Shown here in pieces: positions 44,464 to 54,575 of a stretch of 64,000 bases of DNA; positions within the stretch are counted from its first letter, which is position 1, and the number at the start of each line of letters is the position of its first letter. The notes under the pieces are model-generated. The model made no database searches, was not told where the DNA came from, and worked only from the letters and a program-made list of their open reading frames with translations. The DNA is from Jaapia argillacea MUCL 33604 (Eukaryota > Basidiomycota > Agaricomycetes > Jaapiales > Jaapiaceae). Location: assembly GCA_000697665.1 (NCBI GenBank), contig KL197710.1, positions 2,021,036 through 2,085,035 on the forward strand. Reading direction: 5' to 3'. Position numbers and translations under genes: made by a program.

Positions 44464-47321
44464 CTATGTCAAACACAGCGGACCGTCATAGGTGATAGAG
44501 GGACAGACCTGGCATGACGTGGATTTCTGACTGCTTTCCAGATCTAGGCTACTTTCCGTGACGACCTGAATGGGACTGTCGCCGGATGCATTCCCGCTCA
44601 TCAGCAGTTCGGAGCGTGAGATGGATACCAATTCGGCACTTTGCCGCACGCTACTGCTTGTATCAAGCATGTATCGGTCGCCGTTGAGCTCTAGATCTAC
44701 AGGAGGTATGGGCTGATTTGCTTCGAAGTGCCGATACTCCAAGCTAGGAGTGAATGAGAATGTCGTACAAGACAGCGTTTCCAAAGGAAGACTCACTACG
44801 CCTGCAGATCAGACATATACTGCCGAAGCTCAAGAGGCTCTTGTCCTGGCAGGAGGGGGAGAGAATCTGTGATCACCAGACGCATGTCCACAGGACTGAA
44901 TCGTTATCAGTTAGACGATCCGTAAGTGAGAAGATGTGTTGACAGACCGATCAGGCATCATCAAATCCAGAGCCGCCTCGGTTCCAATCCAGCAACGGAT
45001 ATTCGATTGAGGGATATAATTGTTGTCCGCAGGCTCCGACGTAGGTTGAATGTTTTCTTCCGGGCACACTCCTTCGCCGTCAGTGCTTTGTTCGGTTTCG
45101 GTCTTGCTGGAGGCGTCACCATCACTGAGAATAATCTCAAGCCTAATGACCTTGGCGGGACCAGTGGCGTTTCGCAGTGGGGGCTGACATTCGATATGCG
45201 ACTGGTCGGCTGCCCCCGGGACGATACGATACACTAAACGGTGCAGCATCTTCTGAGACTGCGACGGGGCTGACTTTAGTAATGGAGGAGGCAGACTGAT
45301 GGCTAATGAGCGACACAGGGAGTTGTGGGGACAGTGTGGCTTCACCTGGAAAGAAAGTGGGCCTTGGAGTGGCTGGTCTCCACCCATTTCATAATCTTTG
45401 GCAACTGCCAGTAACCTTTGAGGGGGGGAATAAGTGTCGCACGCTGCCCAGCAGCAGGGGAATTGAACAATAGATGCCCCATGCTATCGAAAGAAATGAG
45501 TGGGATCCGAACATAAAACAGTGACCAACGTACGACGCGGTGACGACGCGAGAGGTCCCATCTTCACGATCAAGCTCAGGCATACCACTCAGCAGGGAAG
45601 CCTTCAGGTCGTCAGCTAGCCTATGAAAATGTATGTCAACACAGAGGCTCGCGCCGAATATTCGTTCGACACCAACCCAGCGACGGTTAATAACTGACCC
45701 TGACCAGCCGCTAAACCTCCAGTCCTTTCAAGATCCTCGATGGTATCGGTACTAAGCCACTCTCCAACTTTTCGGACCCGGAATGCTCCATTTGTCGCCA
45801 TTGTCCAAGGAAGGGCGCGTGGGGAAAGGAACGGATACAATGAGTATGTGCGAGGAAAGAGAGAAGTAGGAATGGGGGTCGTGTCAGGGACATCTGCGGG
45901 AAGGTACGATAACAGTGGGGTGCTCGAGGCGTCTTGAGACTGTGAGCATAACATAGTCAATCTCGCGAATATCGAAGAATGTCGATTGACTAACGATGCA
46001 TGCTGCCCTGACGGCTAATCGCTTGGCATTGCTCAGGCTCAATGGATCTTTTGCGCATATTCGTACCTTCAAGTGAACATTATGATTCGGGGACAGACAA
46101 GAAGACGGCCTAAAACTGCTCACTTTCCCTTTACCTCCGACATTCTCTATATATGCGCCTGCCAAGCGTGAGATACGTTGCACCAAATCTTGCGGTAACG
46201 GTGTCTTTGAAGGTAATTGGAGTGTTTCCTCAGCGATCCCCTGGAGATTCGATCAGACAAGGCAAGGTAACAACGACTGAGAACAGGAACGTACCTTCTT
46301 GAGAGATACGATACGTTCAGATATATCCTTGAGGGCACCTCTCAGGCCTTCTACTCGCAGGGCCAGGGGATTGGAAGCCAGAGAGATATGAACATTGTAC
46401 TGGATAGACAGCTGCAGTAGGTCGGCACCATCTTTCATTGGGGTCACAGCGTTAACCTTCCTGTGATCTGACAAATGGCATAAAATCATACCTTTCCCAA
46501 GAATGAGAAACAACTGGCTGGGGTTTAGGAGGAAACCTGAGTTGTATGATGGATTAGATCAGACGATTAACATCTTGGGTGATCTACTCACTCTTCACAT
46601 TCACTTCCGTCCGGTCACGCTTTTGCCTCTCGACCTCCTTCAACGAAGGCCAACCCCACTGCTTTTCAATGATGGACTCGGCATATTCGACTTTTTTGCG
46701 ATTTGGGCGTGTCCAGATAGGGTCCAATCCATACATCTCTCCGAATGCTCGCAATTGGTCCTTGCTAAACGACCGACAGAGAGTATCCACTAGGCCATTG
46801 TATTCCTCTGCATATGCTGCCTTGGCAGGGTTCGCATGATTCTGAGGTCGGCAACGATCAATGTCCACAAGGTCCGGTGTTAATCCCGCAGCGGTCAAGG
46901 ATGCCAGATATAGTTCCACTTTGGCGGGTGTAAGTGGTTCAAGTGGTTTAGCCTTCGATGCCCTCTTCGCCTTGGGCTGGGCTTTACTACTGTCGGCCTT
47001 AGCAGTCTTCTTCCCCTTTATCTTTGCAGGGGTTACTGGTTCAGGTTCAAGGTGTCCATCCTGTTCCGAAATCGGAGGCTCCGGGTGAGGTCCGTCAGTG
47101 TTCTCGAATTCAGATGAATGTCTAGTAGCAAGCAGGGCTTGAGCGGAGTAGCAGCGGGAAGGAAGGCGGGGTGTGTGTCCAGAATGAAGGCAGGCGGTGT
47201 AGGCTCTCCGTCTAATGCCAGCCTGGAGGAGCAGAGAGGACATTCCAAAACTTGCAAGACTCGCACCAAGAAAGGCGAGAAAATATCGCGACGCTGTCAC
47301 ACGTGTGACTAACGCGTTCAT
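44464..47321 (-). CDS. Sls1-like mitochondrial inner-membrane protein
   Basis: Predicted mitochondrial protein; yeast Sls1 couples transcription and translation of mitochondrial genes at the inner membrane. The start at 47321 opens a basic, Ser/Ala-rich leader (MNALVTRVTASRYFLAF) that fits an import signal. A Lys/Ala-rich segment follows, then AAYAEEYNGLVDTLCRSFSK and YAESIIEKQWGWPSLKEVER. The next exons give NPSQLFLILGKDGADLLQLS and YNVHISLASNPLALRVEG, which look like KH-like or SLS-domain repeats. Later exons (RLVYRIVPGAADQSHIECQ, RCWIGTEAALDLMMPDR, SLEYRHFEANQPIPPV) are less conserved and their splicing is uncertain. The stop is placed at 44464 but an additional 3' exon is possible. The family call rests on memory of fungal SLS proteins. 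Confidence 0.65.
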
Positions 47322-47432
47322 TATTGTCACACGGAGCTGTTGTTGCAACTACGTAGCAAAACATCACACAATTCAAGCCTGGAAGACAATAAATCCATAC
47401 GTAGCAACATACTTACACAACCGCAAGCACCA

Positions 47433-49972
47433 TTAATCCTTCTTGTCGATCGTACCAACTTCACTATCCTCACCATCAACAACGAGTTTCTCGTCGTCCT
47501 CCCCGACTTCACCTTCCCAACCATTCTCAGCCAAATACTTCATAAATTTGATGTCCTCATCAGCGAGATCCACTCCAGTCATGTCCGGCACGAAGAAATA
47601 CGTGACAAGGACGCCTGTTCACAGAGTTGATAGGTCACCTAAGAACACTGGCTACATAAACAACGAACCTGTGACACCACAGATGGCTGCGATGATAAAC
47701 GTCCATCTGAAAGGGGGTTACCGGCTTCAATAAAGGAAGCACAAGTCAAAGCAGATCGTGCACCTCTTTCCAAGGTTGTTCTGTATGGGCGTGAAGGCTT
47801 GAGTCCCGATAGCAGCTCCAGTCTTGCCTATCGCAGCTGAAAGTCCATAGCATGTTCCCCTTCAAGAAGTACGATGAGATTCTCAGTCAGAAGAACGAAC
47901 GAAGACATCAGCTGACCTAATGGGGGTCGCGTAGGACCTGTAAAATCAGGCGGTGAGATTCACCGTATGTTATGAAAGGGTCCAGGACGTACTCTGCGCT
48001 GACGAGACCTAGCATATCCCCAGGACCCTATGAATTTCGATTAGGAACCTCCAGAGCACCGTCAAGGCACACTATACCATGTTCCCGAATGATTGCATGA
48101 GCCCATAGCTTCATACCAGATGAGTCTGATGCCACGCTCGCAGAGGATCGGAACTCACAAGACAACGAACAGAGGAATTATATTAGTTATCTTATCGTAA
48201 CTGAGACCTATGATGAGCCCTGCGAAAGGGGATGATAATATGAGCCTGAGGAGGCGGTAAAGCGTCGGGGTGACTTACCAAACACCTGTAGGACATCGGA
48301 GGGAAAATCAACAAATATACTTCCTTCAAGGACTGGGAATTTACAAGATAGCCGGAGAATCCGAGCATCATCTGAGATGGAAACAATTCAGTAAACCTGG
48401 AGGCCGCAACGATAACGTGACATACCGTGTTCCGTCTACCGAACCGGTTGCATAGCAAGGCACCGACGAATACTCCGGGGAGAGCTATCGCACCCAGTAG
48501 AAGCTGCCATTCTGCAGTCTTCTTGATGGATCCGTTGTGGATGACGCTCGAGATGATTGTGCCTGAGAAAACTCCGTTCGGAAACGTCACCTAATTTTAG
48601 GGAATAGAATTAGCTCGCAGTGGAAGTTTCGAAAGAACGTAGATGTCTCTCACAAAGTCGTACAAAAACCTGGATGACACGTCAGCAAGTTATGCTTCTG
48701 TCAATGCTGGTGGAGAGGAGATGATAGGCTCACCAGGCCCCACAAGTTCCGATGAGTGGTTTCCAATAGCGTTTGATCGTCAACCAGTACGGCACACGTC
48801 CTACATGAGGGAAAATCAGCACAAAACCGACGATGAATAATCAGCATGCACGCGTACTCTTAATGGCACCTTTGCGATAAAGCTTTGTGCTCAACATGCG
48901 CATCCGGAAATAGAAAACTGTCAGGGGCAGCAGGATGCCCACTCCGAAACAGACGCGCCAGACGGTAGGCAGGTGATTTTCCCCCGCGGCAGATAATACA
49001 ATCAAGAACACAGAAACTGACAACGGTCCGCCAAACTATCTCAGGCGGTGTCAGCGGTGGATGAGAGTTCGGAGGCTTTCAAGACAGCCTTACAGAAAGA
49101 ACAAAGTTCGTAACCATTATGAACACTGCAAGTGGGGTGTGTAAATGTCACGTGAACCATACCAACCCCTAGAAATTGCCTCACCTGGTCCACGATTCTT
49201 CAACATCTTTTCATTTGCGGCTTCGCTAGCGCTAGTGGATGACGCAGGGTATTCGCCGCCGACTCCCTACTCGGAGGTCAAATGGAGCCCCACCGAAGAA
49301 CTATCTCGTAAAGTGCTCACGACACCAGTTATTCCTCTGGCAAAGGTCAAGAACCAGAACAACCCTTGAACACTTCCATGGGCACCGTGAGCTGCTGTTC
49401 CAAGGGTAGCACCGATGACGATGAGGAGCGTCGTTCCTACGAGAGCCACTTTCCTGCCGAGACGATCACAGATAAGCCCAACTAGAACTTGCCCGATGAC
49501 GGCACCTACATATTCTAGTCAATACAACATTTCAGGGTGAGACACGGAGTAGCCGCTCGCCGACGAGAAGTGAGTTAGAAACTCGAGTTGAGACAACAGT
49601 CGTATAATCTTTCGGATACAGCGTCTTGAAAACAACCTGAATACCGGAGCATCAGATAGATTGTTCACTAGGTCAAATCTAGAACAGCTTGCATTCGACA
49701 TTGTCATTAAATTGTTCTGATCTATCATCCCGTATCATTCGCACGAGCAAAGTTAGCAATTCCATAAACTCTTCAATCTCGGTTTTTCGAGGGGACGTAC
49801 AGCCATCACTGATTAATCCGAAGCCCGCAGCAGCAATAGTAAAATATGCGCTGAGAGTCTGCTTGGTAGTCATATCGGCTTCTCTCGCCGGCTGTGGTGG
49901 GGCAGTGCTTTTTAACTGCACCGGCGCAGCCTCGTCCTTGGTGTCGCGAGGTTTCTCTTGAGTTGCCTCCAT
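47433..49972 (-). CDS. MFS permease, Git1-like (glycerophosphodiester/phosphate type)
   Basis: Predicted plasma-membrane H+ symporter with about 12 helices. Git1 of yeast imports glycerophosphoinositol; related carriers move phosphate. From the start at 49972: SAYFTIAAAGFGLISDG, YQNNLMTMSN, VVFKTLYPKDYTTVVSTRV, VIGQVLVGLICDRLGRKVAL (the MFS GXXXDRXGRR-type loop), GVGGEYPASSTSASEAANE, AGENHLPTVWRVCFGVG, RRNTMMLGFSGYLV, GNMGPGDMLGLVSAESYATP and RGTCYGLSAAIGKTG, ending with FVPDMTGVDLADEDIKFMKY and an acidic tail. About ten short introns. Two of them (49637-49692 and 49506-49560) keep the family frame only with GC donors (gcaagc, gcgagc). Exact substrate unknown. Confidence 0.85.
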
Positions 49973-52656
49973 AAATCTCTGGAGAGGTTAGAAGTAAGGG
50001 AGCAAGGGGTAAGACTCGGTCTACCTGAAGGGAAGGAAGCCGACATCACTGACTATGAATGGTTGTACCACGCTGCTCGCCCCGAACGTGCGTGGCCACT
50101 GCGAAATACAGAGGTCTCAGAGACCAAGACAGGCCCACCCATCACTGAAAGAAGGATCCGACATGATATTTTTGGCAACACACGTTATGCCGACGGAGCG
50201 AACCCAAGACAGGTCGACTGGCAGCCTGGAGGTGCGAAAAGATCTTCGTCGAGAAATCGTGCTGTACAACGCCACGTTCATTCGTTTTGTTGATTGAGCC
50301 TGGATACAGGGAGTGGAACATGTGGAGCCAGGTAAGGAGCCCACAAGAACCCAAGGTTGCGGCCCCGGGGAAGGGTGATGAAGAACACAATGAGTTCTTC
50401 AACATCCACTTTGAGTCCAGATCTAGAGTACTATCCATGCTTCAAGATAAGCTGGGCTTCCTCGATCGTTATAGCACAGGACCACCTGCAGGATCTCCAA
50501 GGAAAGAACAAATGAGGGTTATCCAGCTGACTCGGGCCTGATAGATTCCGGCACATCGACCAGATGGAATAACGGGCACGCATGAAGCAACTAAGGCACG
50601 ACGCTGGAGTGGAACACGTTGGAGGCTGGCGAGCAAAAATTGGTTCCGGAGCAAGAGCATTAGCATCCGGCGTGCGTGTATCGCATCTACTTACGCTTGC
50701 ATTATTGATGACGCGCGATATCTAGCTTCTTCTATTAGGACGCTTTGGAGAAGTTCTATACTGCCGACAGATGAATACAGAGATTTCTATCATTCGGATA
50801 TGTGGATGCAATGTGGATGTTTCTTTTCGCTGTAATCTATTCCCTCCTACGCGTATTTGGAATCGGAGGGTCCGTCGGTGCGTCTCTGGGGCATCCCTGG
50901 ATATCTCAGTTTTGCACCGATGACGGGGCTACCTGAGCATGGGCAAAACGATCCTCGACTTCCAGGTTGGACTGTGCGAGGCCCGGGTTGAGGAAATTTA
51001 CGCGTATCTCTATTTGGAGACATCGATGTTTTAAAGACGACCTTTGACTCAGCGGTACCGGCGATTACCCATCGGAATCGTGATGTTGGTCGGGTCCGAG
51101 TTCCTGCCAGCCTTCTTGGACCTGGCCTTCCACCCTCGTTCAACGAATATAGAAGGACGTGCCGATTTATTCAAGGATAATCCAGACATGGTACGGGGCG
51201 AAGCTTTACGCCATGGGGCTCTCTGACTGCCCTTGATTCTTGCAACGTGGTAAGGAACCGGACACAAAGGAATCGTGGAGTGTGCTTGGCCGCAACTATG
51301 TAGCCTATCATCACATGTACCAGATAGCAAGTATTCCAGAGTAACGGGATATTGAGACAGCAAGACGTTGCCGTTCAGTTCACTGTGCTATCGATAATTC
51401 ATGTATCGGTGTGAGCACCTTTATCGTGTCGGACAAGATTCCACAGCAGGAGTGCAACGGGTGTGTTCTCTTCTACACCAGCATGAGGTATAGCGATTCT
51501 CGACGTTGGAGGGGGGATCGTCGGCCCGGAAGGGATAGAGGGCTCCAACGTAAATGGCGGCAAATATCTGATCAATCGGGGGTACTGTGCTACACATCAT
51601 GGGGAGTAGGTATGGAGACTAGAATGGTGGTTACAGCGATCGAAGGTTGGAGTGCCGTGTGATGCCACATTCAACGAGGTTCGACCGAAGGCAATCTTGC
51701 GAGGTTTCTTCGGAAAGCGGATGTCCATCACAAGCACCCAGCGGCTGTGAACAAGTGGATGATACAGCAACGCCCCATAAGTCTCCATTCACAAAGCGGA
51801 ACCATGTCGTAACGGCGTACCGCTGTTCTCTTCTTTTTGAGAGTGCATGCCGATGATAACGACCATGCAAGGGCCGTACCTTTGAGTGGCATATTTCGGG
51901 CGGCGTCATATAAACGTTGCTACCGGGGCCGAGGTCCAACATTGTGCAGGAGTAGAACCTGATAGATCCATGCAGCCATTCTTAGAGACAAGGGGGGTGA
52001 AAAAAGCACGAGAATAGCCCGTATTATAAGCAATTCGGAATTGTTGTGGATGGAAGCGCTGGGAACGAAGAGCTATCAAGGCAATCACGAATAGCGTGGG
52101 GAGTATATGCGATTCCACGCACAGGCGAAGGCCTTCCTGCATTTTGAACCGCGATTGTCTATCTGATGGTAAATGTCAAACGAATTCCATAAAGTGGAGG
52201 GGGCCAGAAAAACATTGCGCGGACGGCAGTGTATTCTCCGGCGGTGGTCGCATCAGTGTTCATGGAATGAATGGAAGGGTACCCACATTGAGGTGAATGT
52301 GAGAGACAAGTAACACTGGAGTGGGGGACAGTGAGCGGGGGTAGAGGAATTCGTAAGGGGATCAAAGGCTAAAGTGAGTGGATCGGTGAGTGCGTCGGGC
52401 AATTATGAGATCGACGGACGAGGAAAGCAGCAGGGGAGAAGACACCGGCACCAGTACAACAGACCCACCGTGGGAGATCCAGCATTACCGGATTTAACCG
52501 GGCAGCCGATAAAAAGTGGACTTGCTCGATATCTAATCAGACAAGACTCCCGTCCACTCTAATTAAAACCCGTCCTCTCCAACAATCTCTTCCCAATTCT
52601 CAGACACCCGTCTCTACTGTTTTCCCCCTCCTCCCATCCTCTGACCATCCCTTCTC
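49973..52656. other. Gene-poor 2.7-kb region with coding-looking scraps
   Basis: No complete gene is supported. Several short plus-strand stretches have coding-like composition: about 50850-50985 (contains LWGIPGYLSFAPMTGLPEHG), 51044-51226 (LPIGIVMLVGSEFLPAF) and about 51500-51605 (GGKYLINRGYCATHHGE). Intron-like signals (for example gtatct...ctcag at 51004-51052) sit between two of them. This could be a decayed host gene or a gene that I fail to splice. The last few hundred bases before 52657 should be the hapX promoter. Confidence 0.3.
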
Positions 52657-54475
52657 ATGACCGATTCTCTCCCTTCCACCGTCCTTGCCTCTTCATCAAC
52701 TCTCTGGGCAACAGGTACGCATGCTCCGGTATTTTCGTATCCTCCATCTGAGAATTTCTCCATATTTATAGCTTCGAAAGAATGGGTTGTACCGGCAAAA
52801 CCAAAGCCTGGTAGAAAGCCTAAGAAAGAGGCCACGTCGGTTCCGAAGGAGGAAGACGAGGTATATTTTCTGTACCTTGCTCCTCATCACCTTCTTCATT
52901 GATATGTTCTCAGCAGATCGACGGCAAAGGTCGTCGTGTACAGAATAGGTACGCCCATTCTTCCTTTCGGTACCGACCAAGGGCCCTAACACAACACGCA
53001 GAGCTGCTCAACGAGCATTTCGAGAGCGGAAGCAATCTCAGCTCGCCGAGCTACAGGCCCGGGTGCAACAATACGAACAGGGGGAGATCGAGAGGAACGT
53101 CGCTCTACAAGCTGTTGCCAAGCGCCTCAAGGAGGAGAATGATAAACTACGCCAGGAGAACCAACGATTGAAGGAGCAAGTCGACAAGTACGAACGAGAA
53201 CGCGAGCTCGGGTCCGACAGGAAACGATGGAAAGACGACTCACTCGATAGGGCGGGCATGTTTTCATCTGAATATCCCCCCAAGAAGAAGCTGAAGCTCA
53301 CAGTGGAGTCACTGGGAAGCATAGCCGCATTTTCAACGCAATATCTACCTTCGCCGTCTTCCTCGGCATCTTCGCCCGACTCCAATGGTAGCTCAGGCCA
53401 CAGCTACTCTCCGGCTCCGTCGAATCACTCCCAAGCCTCGCGGAACACCTCAGGATATTCAAACAGGATTTCCACTATGGGTAATTTCTTCGACATACCC
53501 TCCACCGATAGGCCATCCAACCTCTTCGAGTCCGGCCCTCCGTTCACTCTGGACTGCGGATTTTGTGCAGACGGGACGACATGCGTCTGCCGAGTACTTG
53601 CTCTTCAGCAGATGAACGACGCTCTTCGCCCATCGTCACAGAACAGCGTGGATTCGAAGCCAGTCCTTCCATTGAACGACTTGGTGTACTCCGCTTCATC
53701 TCCACGATCATCTTCCATCCTCGATAATCTCCCTGCATACCAGCCACCGGTACCCCTTCGGAGACGGAATGCGGGTTCCACCTCTAACAGCATCTTCCCT
53801 GTGTCGTTACCACAGGCGAATTTCGCTTCTTGTTCGGGAGACCCATCAAATTGCATGGCCTGTGCGGACGATCCATTTGGGAGAGAGTTTTGTGCCGCGA
53901 TTAGCAAATCTGTTGCATCCGCTGCACCATGCGACGACTGTCCGTCAGGGCTTGAGGTGGCGGTTGGACGATGCTCATGCGGCTCGAAGCCGTGTAGCTG
54001 TCCTTCCTCCTCTGCCGCACCACCTTTAACGCCGAGCGGCTCGAGAAGTACGCCCGAGGTGATCTCCACGGACGATGCATGGCGCCAAATCAAATCCCAT
54101 CCCAACGTCGCATTCTCCGATTTATCATTACTCGCCGACGTCGTGGCTCGTCGATCGAAGTGCTCGGGCCCGACTGTGGTGATCTCACCTGCGCCAGGCT
54201 CCGTCACACCCGAGCGAGAAATGCCCATGCCGGCGGGGCGTACCAAGCCTCACGTATCCGGAATCGCCGATCTGGGCAATATCTTGTTGACAGACCCCCA
54301 CGCACGTTACCGTGAGCGACAGCGTGAGCGCTCGGAGTCTGCGTCAACGACACCCAGACTCGTACCGCAGGATGTATTAGTAAGATGTGGACGAGGGGCC
54401 GGCGTTAGAGAAGTTTACACCGACGGTGTTCGGGAGGCGCTACGACTGCTGGATGCGAAGTTCTCGCGCTCTTGA
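52657..54475 (+). CDS. HAPX: HapX-like bZIP iron regulator
   Basis: Predicted iron-responsive regulator that binds the CCAAT-binding complex and represses or activates iron-use genes. The N-terminus contains SKEWVVPAKPKPGRKPKK (residues about 40-58), the Hap4-like motif that contacts the CCAAT complex. A bZIP follows: basic region KGRRVQNRAAQRAFRERKQ (about 72-90), then a heptad zipper (LQARVQQYE to LKEQVDKYERE). Three or four cysteine-rich patches, proposed iron-sensing elements in HapX, are visible: CGFCADGTTCVC, CSGDPSNCMACADDPFGREF, and CDDCPSG with CSCGSKPCSC. Exons: 52657-52860, a short exon ending QNR, then the rest. The C-terminus ends LRLLDAKFSRS. About 550 residues. It converges with the PPR gene (100 bases). 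Confidence 0.87.
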
Positions 54476-54575
54476 CGGTATTGATTGCGGTGGTTCCATC
54501 GAGGCTTTATTGACGCGCCAGTAATCCTACCATGCAGCATTCAAACTATTAACTATGTATACACAAACCTAGGAG

